Under the pieces are notes generated by a model. That model had not been told where the DNA came from. It saw only the letters and a list, made by a program, of their open reading frames with translations, and searched no databases. A stretch of 64,000 nucleotides of DNA from Labrenzia sp. THAF82 (GTDB lineage Bacteria > Pseudomonadota > Alphaproteobacteria > Rhizobiales > Stappiaceae): positions 6,290,501 through 6,354,500 of the forward strand of contig NZ_CP045354.1 of the NCBI RefSeq assembly GCF_009363435.1. The letters run 5' to 3'. Made by a program: the position numbers and the translations under genes. Below, piece by piece: positions 34,860 through 42,954 of the stretch (positions are counted from its first letter, which is position 1; each line of letters opens with the position of its first letter).

Positions 34860-34877
34860 GTGATGCCCGCCCGTTTC

Positions 34878-35198
34878 TTAGAACGGCAGCTTCATGTCGG
34901 CGGGCAAACCCAGTCCACCCATGAGCTCTTGGGTCTTTTCCTGAATCAGGATCTCAATCTTGGCCTTGGCTTCCGTATGAGCTGCCATGATCAGATCTTC
35001 CAGAATTTCAGCTTCTTCTTCCTTCAACATCGACGGATCGATCTTCAGGCCCTTGAGCTCACCCTTCCCGTTGAGTGTCACTGTGACAAGGCCGCCCCCG
35101 GACGAGGCCACCGCCTCAATGTCGACGATCTGCTCTTGCAGGGAACCCATCTGTTCCTGCATCTGCTTGGCCTGTTTCATCATCTTGAGGAAGTCCAC
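34878..35198 (-). CDS. ybaB: Nucleoid-associated protein YbaB/EbfC
   Basis: A 106-aa dimeric DNA-binding protein. It has the typical KMMKQAKQMQEQM helix at the N-terminus, the SGGGLVTVTLNGKGELK beta core and the LEDLIMAAHTEAKAKI helix. It starts with GTG preceded by CAAGGAGAGATCCA. Located between dnaX and recR, 18 bp before recR; likely co-transcribed with recR. Confidence 0.95.
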   Translation of the reverse strand: MDFLKMMKQAKQMQEQMGSLQEQIVDIEAVASSGGGLVTVTLNGKGELKGLKIDPSMLKEEEAEILEDLIMAAHTEAKAKIEILIQEKTQELMGGLGLPADMKLPF

Positions 35199-35389
35199 TG
35201 GATCTCTCCTTGAATAAGCATGTGCGCCGAACCGGCGACCTTCATTTGACGATAGCGTTTAGAAGAACGTTCAATGAATTACCAGCCCCAACTCTCTGCC
35301 CACATATCGGCTGGAGTGTGGGCAGCATCAAGTCCGGGGATGCTTCACTGATCCGCTTTTACCTGCATTCGAGCAACCCGAAACAGCTT

Positions 35390-35638
35390 CTACGCCTCCT
35401 TGAAACAAAGATAGAAAATCCTCGCAATGAGATAGAGTGCAACGAAGAAGAAAACACTGATAATCGTCAGTACAACGAGGAATTTGGTGAAGTCGTCGAT
35501 GCCGCTTTTGGAAATGACAAACATGGACAGGAACGTGACGAATCCGGTCACGAAGAAGAAGATGAAATTCCATTTGATCTTCTGATCTCTCACCGTTTTG
35601 GCCGCGAGATCATCGGTTCCGTCAATCGTCTTCGTCAT
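35390..35638 (-). CDS. Small two-helix membrane protein
   Basis: 82 aa, function unknown. A short charged cytoplasmic N-terminus is followed by two membrane helices (about 25-43 and 52-75). Its ATG overlaps the 3' end of dnaX by 17 bp, so it is probably translationally coupled to dnaX. A GAGGCG purine run lies within dnaX upstream of the start. No partner is apparent. Confidence 0.65.
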   Translation of the reverse strand: MTKTIDGTDDLAAKTVRDQKIKWNFIFFFVTGFVTFLSMFVISKSGIDDFTKFLVVLTIISVFFFVALYLIARIFYLCFKEA

Positions 35639-37565
35639 CGCCGAGCGCCTCGCCTAAAAGGGGGTCTGAAACCATCGGATCTGCCAGAGCAGCTTCGTCC
35701 TCTTCCGATACCTGTACCTTCACGTCGACGACCTTGGCCCCGGGAAAAGCTGATAGCAGGGCCGCGACGGTTGGATGAGACTTGGCGTCCGACAGCAGTT
35801 GTTGCTGGTTGGCTTCCTGCTCTTCATGAATGGTTGGACGGCCCTGATTGCGGGAGACAACCACGAACCATCTCTGGCCAGTCCATTCCAGCAACTTTCG
35901 ACCGAATTCGCCCGCGATATCGGCAGGTGCATCTTCTGTGGGTTGAATTTCGATCTTGCCCGGTTCGAACTTGACCAACCGCATCTGACGCTGGATGGCG
36001 ACCTTCATCGGAATATCGCGTTTTTCCGACGCCAGCGCGACACAGTCATGCAGGTTTTTCAGGCTGTAAGCAGGCTCTGACTGTACCTGTGGCTCGGGGG
36101 CAGCCATTGGCTGCGTGTCGGACTTCGGCATACCGCCTTCGATTGCGGCAAGTTGAGGCCGCCCCAAGGCTTGTACCGGCCTTGCCTGCATGGTGGGCCC
36201 GCTTCCGGCAGGTCCTGAACCATGTGAGGCTGCAACGGCCATCGCCGTTCCACCACCGCCGCCCGGGTCGCCGCTACCGCCCGAAGGAGCTGTGCCTCTG
36301 GGAGCGGCCGCACCCGCGAGCGGATTTTGCCCATTCTTGATCTGCGCCATCAGGTCGCCTGGATCCGGCAGGTCGACAGCATAGGCCAATCGTACAAGAA
36401 CCATGTCTGCGGCTGCCAATGGCTTCGACGCCGCCTGTACTTCCTGCACGCCTTTCAGCAGGATCTGCCAGGCGCGGGACAATAGCCGCACGGAAATCTT
36501 TTCAGCAAATTCACGGCCACGCGCACGCTCTGCTTCTGTCACCGAAGCTTCGTCCGCGGCCTTTGGTGCCACCTTCATGCGCGTCACCAGATGGGTGAAA
36601 TCAGCCAGATCCGTCAGGACGATGGCCGGGTCCGCGCCGACATCATACTGCGCTTGAAGTTCTGCCAGCGCCTTTTCAATGTCGCCGCTCATCAAGTGCC
36701 CAAAGAGGTCAATAACTCTTGCCCGGTCGGCCAGACCAAGCATCTGCCGCAGATCACCGGCTTCGATTGCGCCCCCACCATGCGCCATCGCCTGATCCAG
36801 CAAAGATAGCGAATCGCGAGCAGACCCCTCACCTGCTCTGGCGATCAGCATCAATGCCTCATCCGAGATCTGAATGCCTTCCGCGTCGGAGATCCGCTTC
36901 AGGAGGCCAATAAGTTTCGACTGATCGATCCGGCGCAAATCAAAGCGCTGACACCGGGAGAGAACCGTGATCGGAACTTTGCGAATCTCGGTGGTCGCAA
37001 AAATGAACTTCACGTGCTCCGGCGGTTCTTCAAGGGTCTTGAGCAGACCGTTGAAAGCCGCATTGGACAGCATGTGCACTTCGTCGATGATGTAGACTTT
37101 GTAACGCGCTGTGGCTGGACGGTATCGGGAGGCGTCAATGATTTCGCGAATGTCGTTGATGCCGGTATGGGACGCGGCATCCATCTCGATCACATCTACA
37201 TGGCGTCCTTCCATAATCGCCTTGCAATGGGTGCCTTCCTGATCGAGCTTGACTGTCGGCCGGTCGGCGACACCCGGCACCTCATAGTTCAGCCCCCGCG
37301 CCAGAATGCGCGCTGTTGTCGTTTTTCCGACCCCCCGCACACCTGTCAGCATCCAGGCTTGGGCAATCCGGCCTGTATCAAACGCGTTTTCCAGCGTTTG
37401 AACCATTGGCTCCTGACCAACCAGATCCTCAAAGGTCTTGGGTCGATACTTTCGCGCAAGCACACGATAAGCGCCATCCTGGGTGGCGGGTTGCACCACA
37501 CTGCTGTCGCTGATCAGACCGGGAGCTTCGCTGGCTCCCTCTTCCGGAAAACCTGTCTCATCCAT
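35622..37565 (-). CDS. dnaX: DNA polymerase III subunit gamma/tau
   Basis: A 647-aa clamp-loader ATPase. Walker A GVRGVGKTTTA lies near residues 77-87, Walker B IIDEVHML near 160, sensor FATTEIRK, and the SRC arginine finger in VLSRCQRFDLRR. The zinc-binding cysteines of E. coli DnaX are largely missing (only HC remains), as is usual in alphaproteobacteria. A Gly/Pro/Ala-rich linker near 420-470 leads to the tau C-terminal domain. ATG 37565 or GTG three codons earlier could start it; neither has a strong ribosome binding site. No A-run slippage site for a gamma product was seen. Confidence 0.95.
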   Translation of the reverse strand: MDETGFPEEGASEAPGLISDSSVVQPATQDGAYRVLARKYRPKTFEDLVGQEPMVQTLENAFDTGRIAQAWMLTGVRGVGKTTTARILARGLNYEVPGVADRPTVKLDQEGTHCKAIMEGRHVDVIEMDAASHTGINDIREIIDASRYRPATARYKVYIIDEVHMLSNAAFNGLLKTLEEPPEHVKFIFATTEIRKVPITVLSRCQRFDLRRIDQSKLIGLLKRISDAEGIQISDEALMLIARAGEGSARDSLSLLDQAMAHGGGAIEAGDLRQMLGLADRARVIDLFGHLMSGDIEKALAELQAQYDVGADPAIVLTDLADFTHLVTRMKVAPKAADEASVTEAERARGREFAEKISVRLLSRAWQILLKGVQEVQAASKPLAAADMVLVRLAYAVDLPDPGDLMAQIKNGQNPLAGAAAPRGTAPSGGSGDPGGGGGTAMAVAASHGSGPAGSGPTMQARPVQALGRPQLAAIEGGMPKSDTQPMAAPEPQVQSEPAYSLKNLHDCVALASEKRDIPMKVAIQRQMRLVKFEPGKIEIQPTEDAPADIAGEFGRKLLEWTGQRWFVVVSRNQGRPTIHEEQEANQQQLLSDAKSHPTVAALLSAFPGAKVVDVKVQVSEEDEAALADPMVSDPLLGEALGDDEDD

Positions 37566-37666
37566 GAGCCGCACAATAGCGACTTTTTCGCAAATATGGA
37601 CGGCTTATTAAAAAGATTTCTGTGTGTGAAGGTCGCACCTCACGTCAAGCCAACTTGATGGTGGGT

Positions 37667-38065
37667 TCAAGCGTTGAAACGGTCCGGCATCAGGAAAACG
37701 GTCCTGGCACTTCTGCTGTTCAAACGGTCTGGCGAGTACCAGTTTCCCATCACGGACCTGGACATTAGATCAGTGTTTTTCTCCATGAATTCACCAAAGG
37801 TTTCATGGGTGGTTGACGCCATTCGCTCTGACAGAAGGCTCAAGAAGGCGAGCGTAACGGTCAGATTGAACTTGTCCGGCGCACCTGCCTTGCCGGCAAT
37901 CCCCTGTAGGGCCCTGCAATAGGTGCGCGCTGCGTCCAAAAAATCGTATCTCTGCAAAATCTGGCAGGCGACACCAATGTGGTCGACGTGGCTGAAGCCG
38001 CGTGCATCGAGTGTTTCCGCCTCAAAACAATCAGCCAGTAGCCGATAGTCCCTATCTGTCACCAC
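37667..38065 (-). CDS. Uncharacterised protein of an FSHxxH-type family
   Basis: 132 aa. The sequence GFSHVDHIGVACQIL at about residues 23-37, KFNLTVTLAFL near 85 and NWYSPDRLNSRSAR near 108-121 follow a pattern I recognise as a widespread but uncharacterised family of small helical proteins; the two His suggest metal or ligand binding. It begins with GTG-GTG overlapping the end of the ribbon-helix-helix gene by 14 bp, so the two are coupled. Function is unknown. Confidence 0.72.
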   Translation of the reverse strand: MVTDRDYRLLADCFEAETLDARGFSHVDHIGVACQILQRYDFLDAARTYCRALQGIAGKAGAPDKFNLTVTLAFLSLLSERMASTTHETFGEFMEKNTDLMSRSVMGNWYSPDRLNSRSARTVFLMPDRFNA

Positions 38066-38312
38066 GTGCCTCTTCCTTTAATTTGTGGCTGTCCTCTGCC
38101 GAAAGCTCCAGGTCGTAGACGTTTTTAAGCTGTTCGATTTTGCCGAGTGTTTCTGCTGAGAAGGGCGGTTTGTTTTCAAAGCAATGGAGCGCCATGCCTT
38201 CAATCAGATCCCCCAATGAAATATCAAGATGTTCCGCAAGGCCTTTTAGAACCTTGAGAAGCCTCTTTTCCAGACGAACACCTGTCTGGACGCGTTCGAT
38301 TTTTTTGTTCAT
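38052..38312 (-). CDS. Ribbon-helix-helix-type DNA-binding protein
   Basis: 86 aa. Residues 6-45 (ERVQTGVRLEKRLLKVLKGL, then a helix to MALHCFE) fit a ribbon-helix-helix fold: basic beta strand followed by two helices. The C-terminal 40 residues are charged. The ATG has almost no ribosome binding site. Two palindromes directly upstream (38321-38330 and 38337-38351) are probable operators for autoregulation. It overlaps the FSHxxH-type gene. A regulator of that gene or an antitoxin-like role are both possible; neither is shown. Confidence 0.7.
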   Translation of the reverse strand: MNKKIERVQTGVRLEKRLLKVLKGLAEHLDISLGDLIEGMALHCFENKPPFSAETLGKIEQLKNVYDLELSAEDSHKLKEEARGDR

Positions 38313-38320
38313 TTGTTATT

Positions 38321-38351
38321 TTGGTACCAAGGTACACATGTTGTCAACATG
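38321..38351 (-). promoter_or_regulatory. Twin palindromes and -35 box upstream of the ribbon-helix-helix gene
   Basis: TTGGTACCAA (38321-38330) and CATGTTGTCAACATG (38337-38351) are both perfect palindromes, and GGTAC recurs 8 bp apart. On the minus strand the second contains TTGACA (38342-38347), a consensus -35 box; the -10 is unclear. Autoregulation by the adjacent DNA-binding protein is inferred. Confidence 0.6.
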
Positions 38352-38413
38352 CCTCATACACCGCTTGAGCGTGAACTTGCAGAAATGATGGGGGACCAAG
38401 GAAGACCAGGCAC

Positions 38414-38442
38414 AAAAAAACACCGCTCCAAAGGGCGGTGTT
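38414..38442 (-). terminator. Terminator of the SRP RNA gene
   Basis: On the minus strand AACACCGC and GCGGTGTT form an 8-bp stem, followed by a run of seven T. It lies about 30 bases after the SRP RNA 3' end. Confidence 0.85.
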
Positions 38443-38468
38443 GCCTGCAGCCATCTTGTGGCTGAAAT

Positions 38469-38571
38469 GGGTGGGAGGCTGGCACGGCGACCCGTGCCGA
38501 GGCTCGTTAGGGCTGCTTCCTTCCGGATCTGACCCGGTTGGCGAGTGGCTCGTCCACCACCAACCTCCCGA
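38469..38571 (-). ncRNA. ffs: Signal recognition particle 4.5S RNA (small bacterial type)
   Basis: The minus strand contains GGTCAGATCCGGAAGGAAGC, the universally conserved SRP domain IV loop, flanked by long complementary arms. The terminal stem pairs GGGAGG at 38564-38569 with CCTCCC at 38473-38478. Core length from stem to stem is 97 nt, right for the small bacterial SRP RNA, which binds Ffh and directs membrane proteins to the translocon. A TTGCCA-17-GATATA promoter and a T-run terminator frame it. Ends are accurate to a few bases. Confidence 0.95.
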
Positions 38572-38577
38572 GCGCCT

Positions 38578-38606
38578 TATATCAGATGCCCCCAGGGGGT
38601 TGGCAA
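38578..38606 (-). promoter_or_regulatory. Promoter of the SRP RNA gene
   Basis: On the minus strand TTGCCA (38601-38606) and GATATA (38578-38583) are 17 bases apart, placing the transcription start about 38571, the 5' end of the RNA. The spacer contains the GC palindrome CCCCCTGGGGG. Confidence 0.7.
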
Positions 38607-38654
38607 GGGCTGGAAAGATGTTTTTTCGACGATGAATTCCATCGAACCCAAGAG

Positions 38655-39287
38655 CTAGGGGCGAAGCGTTGCCAGCTTCAGTCCAAATCCCATGAATACC
38701 AAACCGGTTACTCCCTTGAGCCATCGCTGAAACGAGGGGTTTCCGGCCGCTCGGCTGACTTTCGCAAGCAGCATGATCATGGCTCCGAACCAGAGCGCGT
38801 TGATCAGGGAATGCGTGGCGACAAGCATCATGGACGCGGTAATCGCACCCTCGCCGGCTGGAATGAACTGCGGAAAGGCTGCCAAATAAAACATTGAAAC
38901 CTTCGGGTTGAGCGCATTTGTGAGGAAGCCCTCGCCAAAGGCCCGAACCAGCGTGCGTTTGTTACGCGCCGGTTGAACAGTCGGAGCGATCGCCTTGCGG
39001 GAAAGCGCATCGCGCAATGCTTTCAGGCCAATCCAGAACAGGTAAGCCGCCCCCACCATCTTGACCACAAAGAAGGCTTCGGCCGAGTGCACCAGGATCA
39101 CGGAGATCCCGAGGATTGAGAGCGAACCATGCAAGAAAAACGCAAACACGAAACCGCCGACATTCGAAAAAGCTGCAGCTCGCCCTGATGTCGGAACCGT
39201 CTTGGCTATCAGCACTCCGTTTGGCCCCGGAGACATGACCAGTAATGCGGCAACAAGCGTAAAACTTAAAAGTGTTTCCAATGACAT
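38655..39287 (-). CDS. LysE/RhtB-family exporter
   Basis: A 210-aa membrane protein with about six helices and the family motifs MSPGPNGVLIAKT at about residues 18-30, WIGLKALRDAL and NALNPKVSMFYLAAFPQF at about 117-134. A second LysE-type gene, distinct from the one in the suc cluster. Substrate unknown. I chose MSLETLL as start although its ribosome binding site is weak; the open frame continues 33 codons upstream without family sequence. Confidence 0.88.
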   Translation of the reverse strand: MSLETLLSFTLVAALLVMSPGPNGVLIAKTVPTSGRAAAFSNVGGFVFAFFLHGSLSILGISVILVHSAEAFFVVKMVGAAYLFWIGLKALRDALSRKAIAPTVQPARNKRTLVRAFGEGFLTNALNPKVSMFYLAAFPQFIPAGEGAITASMMLVATHSLINALWFGAMIMLLAKVSRAAGNPSFQRWLKGVTGLVFMGFGLKLATLRP

Positions 39288-39446
39288 GACAAAGGCCCAG
39301 TGACTGATAACAGGGTCTTCCAGGCTGAGAATGCGGAAGACCGGTTCACATGATCTGCAATCTAGCTCTATGGTGTTGAATTGCAATCCGGGACGTGCTC
39401 GCCTGCGGATTGCGCAACCCCGCCTCAGTGTTCACGGATCAAAATC

Positions 39447-39866
39447 ATGTCCTCTTTTGCCATCAATCCCCGTCTGGAAGGCGACAGTTTTTTCGTTGAA
39501 GATTTGCCGCTGTCCCAGGTTCGGCTGATGAAAGACGCAAATTATCCCTGGCTCATGCTGATCCCCCGGGGGTCCGATCTTGTGGAGCTGATTGACCTTA
39601 CCGCTGAAGACCAACAACAGCTGATGCGAGAAATTGCGGTGACCAGCACGGCCCTGAGGATGGCCACGGACTGCGAAAAGCTCAATGTAGGAGCGCTCGG
39701 CAACCAGGTTTCTCAATTGCATGTCCATGTGATTGCCCGCTTTAGAGCGGATGCCGCCTGGCCAGGACCGATCTGGGGCGCTGTACCTTCAATTTCCTAT
39801 GAACCTGAGAAAGCGGATAGCCTGATTGCAGATCTCCGGCGTGCTCTGGCCGATGCTACAGCTTGA
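39447..39866 (+). CDS. HIT-family protein
   Basis: A 139-aa histidine-triad protein. The active motif QLHVHVIARF lies near residues 92-101; the family's third position is Val-Ile, as in the diadenosine tetraphosphate hydrolase-like bacterial group. YPWLMLIPRG near 34-43 is the usual N-terminal strand. It probably hydrolyses a nucleotide conjugate. The ATG at 39447 has no strong ribosome binding site. NudC, another nucleotide hydrolase, follows 101 bp downstream on the same strand. Confidence 0.88.
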   Translation: MSSFAINPRLEGDSFFVEDLPLSQVRLMKDANYPWLMLIPRGSDLVELIDLTAEDQQQLMREIAVTSTALRMATDCEKLNVGALGNQVSQLHVHVIARFRADAAWPGPIWGAVPSISYEPEKADSLIADLRRALADATA

Positions 39867-39967
39867 TTAGAACAGGTAACGAAAAGACCCTGCGCTGGAC
39901 AGCAACCAACCACCGACTTAGTGTCAGGCATCGACCAACCCGCCCTTACCTTTTCAAGGAATACTAG

Positions 39968-40912
39968 ATGCGCGCGCCTGCTGCCGGTCTCCAACCGATG
40001 GAGATGAGTTTTCTTGGCAACACACTCGACCGGCAATCCACGAGACGGGGTGACAAAGCTTATATTGAAGGGCTGTTGCAAAGACCGGATACGCAGTTCG
40101 TCCTGTCGACGGACAAGACGCTTGTCTTTAGGGGCGATGACATCCAATCCATTGGCCACAGCCTTGCCGAAGCTGTTGCTCTGGGCGCCGAAACCGGGGA
40201 AATGGTGTTTCTCGGGCTAAGACCTGAAAACGGCCAAGCCGTGTTTGCAACCACCATTCCACACTCTGACGAAGATCTGTCTGAGCGACCGGGCTTGCAA
40301 TCGATCGACTTAAGGAACCTGGCGCTGAAAAACCTTCTGTCACCGGAAGATCTTGGCGCGTTGGCACAGGCAAGAGCACTGATACACTGGCATCGTACAC
40401 ACCGCTTTTGTTCCAGCTGCGGCGAACAATCAATCATGGCAGAAGCCGGATACCGGCGCGATTGTCCAACCTGCGGTGCGCCGCATTTTCCGCGCACCGA
40501 TCCCTGCGTGATCATGCTCATCACCGATGGTGATCGTGCGCTGCTTGGTCGGCCCGCACGGCTTCCTGAAGGAATTTTCACCACCCTTGCGGGTTTCATG
40601 GAGCCTGGGGAAACCATCGAGCAGGCGGTGCGGCGCGAAACGCTGGAAGAATCAGGAATTGTGGTGGGTGAGGTCCAGCTGATCTCCAATCAACCCTGGC
40701 CATTTCCGGCAAACCTGATGCTCGGGTGCGTCGGCACCGCGACCACTTTCGATATCGAAATTGAAGATGACGAATTGGAAGCCTGCAAGTGGTGCAGCCG
40801 TGAGGAAGTCCGGCAAATGGTCGCCGGCACTCACCCTGAAGAACACAAGATACCGCCGTCTATTTCGATCGCCTATGAGCTCATCATTGGCTGGCTCGAT
40901 GGAGTAATCTGA
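39968..40912 (+). CDS. nudC: NAD(+) diphosphatase / NADH pyrophosphatase
   Basis: A 314-aa Nudix enzyme that cleaves NADH (and NAD-capped RNA in E. coli) into NMN(H) and AMP. Zinc ribbon Cys at C148, C151, C166 and C169. The Nudix box begins at GFMEPGETIEQAVRRE (209 on) and runs to about residue 231, with the NADH-specific NQPWPFP motif at 241-247 (usually SQPWPFP). AAGGAATACTAG precedes the ATG. Its stop overlaps the start of the next gene (TGATG), so the two are coupled. Confidence 0.95.
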   Translation: MRAPAAGLQPMEMSFLGNTLDRQSTRRGDKAYIEGLLQRPDTQFVLSTDKTLVFRGDDIQSIGHSLAEAVALGAETGEMVFLGLRPENGQAVFATTIPHSDEDLSERPGLQSIDLRNLALKNLLSPEDLGALAQARALIHWHRTHRFCSSCGEQSIMAEAGYRRDCPTCGAPHFPRTDPCVIMLITDGDRALLGRPARLPEGIFTTLAGFMEPGETIEQAVRRETLEESGIVVGEVQLISNQPWPFPANLMLGCVGTATTFDIEIEDDELEACKWCSREEVRQMVAGTHPEEHKIPPSISIAYELIIGWLDGVI

Positions 40913-41490
40913 TGACCTGGTGCGTTTACCTGACCCATCCTGAAGTGAAAATTGATCCCGACGTCCCCGTTCCCGAATGGGGCCTGTCCGACATTGGCCG
41001 TGAACGGGCAGGCAAAGCGACATTTTTGCCCTTTGCCAAAGAGATCAAACAGGTGATCTCCAGCGCCGAGGTCAAGGCTGTTGAAACCGCGCAGGTGTTT
41101 TCGGGCCGCATGAATGTTTTTCACCGTGTCTTGCAGTTTCTGCACGAAAACGACCGCAGCGCCACCGGCTTTCTTCCCCCCGAGGAATTTGAGGAGACAG
41201 CGGATGCTTTTTTTGCCAACCCTGCTGCGTCAATTCGAGGATGGGAAAGAGCTATTGACGCTCAGGATCGCATCGTGAACGGCGTCCGTAGCGCGCTGCG
41301 ACATATTCCGGATGACCAGCCGGTGCTTTTTACCGGTCACGGCGCTGTCGGAACGCTGTTGATGTGCCACTTGATGGCAACGCCGATCTCAAGGCACTTT
41401 GACCAGAAACGCGGCGGTTGCTGGTATCGTTTCGAAAAAGACTGGCTGAGCACCCAAGAAGGGCGGCATTTGGGCTGGACAGAACTCTAA
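40912..41490 (+). CDS. Histidine-phosphatase-like protein with degenerate RHG motif
   Basis: 192 aa. The fold is recognisable from SSAEVKAVETAQVFS (about 44-58) and VLFTGHGAVGTLL (about 135-147), which keeps the second catalytic His. At the N-terminus the canonical RHG reads THP in VYLTHPEV, so the phosphate-binding Arg is lost while the His remains. It may be catalytically weak or have changed function. Its ATG overlaps the nudC stop, with GGAG seven bases before it. Confidence 0.82.
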   Translation: MTWCVYLTHPEVKIDPDVPVPEWGLSDIGRERAGKATFLPFAKEIKQVISSAEVKAVETAQVFSGRMNVFHRVLQFLHENDRSATGFLPPEEFEETADAFFANPAASIRGWERAIDAQDRIVNGVRSALRHIPDDQPVLFTGHGAVGTLLMCHLMATPISRHFDQKRGGCWYRFEKDWLSTQEGRHLGWTEL

Positions 41491-41557
41491 AGACGGTCGG
41501 TCCCGGGCTCGGATCGTGATAGGCTGCGGCGCTGATTTAAGACCGTGGAGCCTGCCT

Positions 41558-42769
41558 GTGATCCGCCCCTTGTCGTTTTTGTTCGCCGCCCTCCTGATTT
41601 TCGGCAGTCAATCATTGCCGGCGACAGCGGGCAAATATGACAGCCAGTTCCGGCAATTTCTGCAGAGCGAAATTATTCCGGCCGCCCGAAAAGCCGGTGT
41701 TTCACAGGCGACACTCGACAGGGAGTTGTCCGGTCTCACTCCGGATACGTCACTTCCGGGCCTGGTTGGCCCTGGTGGCAAGGGCGCACCTCCGAAAATC
41801 AATTTCCAGGCGGAGTTTCGAACGCCTTCGCGTTACTTCAGAGACAGCCAATTCAATTCACTTGTGCCTGGCGGGCGCCGCCTTATGCAGAAACACGCCT
41901 CAGCACTTCAGCGAATCGAGGCGCGATATGGCGTTCCCAAGCGGATCATTCTGGCGATCTGGGCGCGTGAATCGGGTTATGGCGGGGCCAAAATTCCTCA
42001 CGATGCCCTTCGGGTGGTCGCCACTCAGGCCTTTATGGGTCAGCGCCCGGAGTTTTTCAAAGGGGAGGTAATCGCCGCACTCAGGATCTTGCAGAACGGC
42101 GACATTTCAAGACGTGCGATGAAAAGTTCCTGGGGTGGAGCCATGGGCCAGCCGCAGTTCCTGCCCTCGTCCTATCTGAAATATGCCGTCGATTTCGACG
42201 GTGACGGCAAGCGCAATATCTGGACATCACAAGTCGACACCATGGCTTCGATCGCGAACTATCTTGCCGAACATGGTTGGGCAAAGGGCCGTGACTGGGG
42301 CTATGAAGTCGTCCTGCCTGAAAACGTCTCCTGCACACGCGAGGGGCCGGACAACCGGCAAAAAATTTCTGCCTTTGTGCGAGAAGGTGTCAAACGTGTC
42401 AGCGGGCGACCTTTCCCCGATCATGAATTGAACAAGCCCGGGAACATTCTGCTGCCGGCAGGCCGGTATGGACCTGCCTTCATTGCGACCGAGAATTTCT
42501 ATGTGATCAAAGAGTACAACGAGAGCGATACCTATGCTTTGTTTGTTGGACACCTTGCCGACCGCTATGGCAGCAACAAGGCGTTTGCAGGCGCATGGAA
42601 GCCAATGAAAGAAACCACTCGTGGCGCGGTTCGGAACCTGCAACAACGGCTGGAAGGCCTTGGGCATGATGTCGGTGGCGCCGATGGTTTGATCGGCTTC
42701 AAGACGCGGCGTTCGATCGGCAAAGACCAGGAAAAGAACGGTTTTTTTGCGACGTGCTGGGTCGGTTAA
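41558..42769 (+). CDS. Lytic murein transglycosylase (MltB-like)
   Basis: A 403-aa peptidoglycan lytic transglycosylase. Signal peptide at residues 1-25 (PATA cleavage), an SLT_2/MltB catalytic domain with the acid Glu in AIWARESGYGG (about E138), SSWGGAMGQPQFLPSSY near 195-211, DFDGDGKRNIW, and a C-terminal PG-binding-1 domain (RGAVRNLQQRLEGLGHDVGG). It cleaves glycan strands to anhydro-muropeptides. GTG at 41558 has GGAG seven bases upstream and gives a clean signal peptide; an in-frame GTG 42 bases earlier would add 14 polar residues. No lipobox was found, so it is soluble or exported to the periplasm. Confidence 0.92.
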   Translation: MIRPLSFLFAALLIFGSQSLPATAGKYDSQFRQFLQSEIIPAARKAGVSQATLDRELSGLTPDTSLPGLVGPGGKGAPPKINFQAEFRTPSRYFRDSQFNSLVPGGRRLMQKHASALQRIEARYGVPKRIILAIWARESGYGGAKIPHDALRVVATQAFMGQRPEFFKGEVIAALRILQNGDISRRAMKSSWGGAMGQPQFLPSSYLKYAVDFDGDGKRNIWTSQVDTMASIANYLAEHGWAKGRDWGYEVVLPENVSCTREGPDNRQKISAFVREGVKRVSGRPFPDHELNKPGNILLPAGRYGPAFIATENFYVIKEYNESDTYALFVGHLADRYGSNKAFAGAWKPMKETTRGAVRNLQQRLEGLGHDVGGADGLIGFKTRRSIGKDQEKNGFFATCWVG

Positions 42770-42914
42770 GGACCCAAAAACCAGTTACCGACCATCAGCT
42801 GATATGGCTCACCCGACTTTTCGAAGGGCGGCGTGCTTTTGAGTTGCATGCGCGGCTCGCATAGTGCCGCGAAAGTGAGTTATGAATTTTTGCTTTTATT
42901 TTTTATTGTTTTAC

Positions 42915-42949
42915 GATAATTAATGAACTCCATTAGCAAAGTGGAGTTC
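42915..42949 (+). promoter_or_regulatory. Predicted -10 box and ribosome-binding-site hairpin
   Basis: GATAAT at 42915-42920 (possible -35 TTGCTT at 42890-42895, 19-base spacer) is followed by GAACTCCA (42925-42932) and TGGAGTTC (42942-42949), a perfect 8-bp stem with a 9-base loop. The GGAG ribosome binding site of the following gene lies inside the 3' arm, so the stem should block initiation when folded. Confidence 0.6.
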
Positions 42950-42954
42950 CTCGA

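Noticed and set aside
35622..37565. Programmed frameshift in dnaX that would make a gamma subunit
   Set aside because: No A-run slippery sequence with a downstream stem was found, so only the full-length product is supported.
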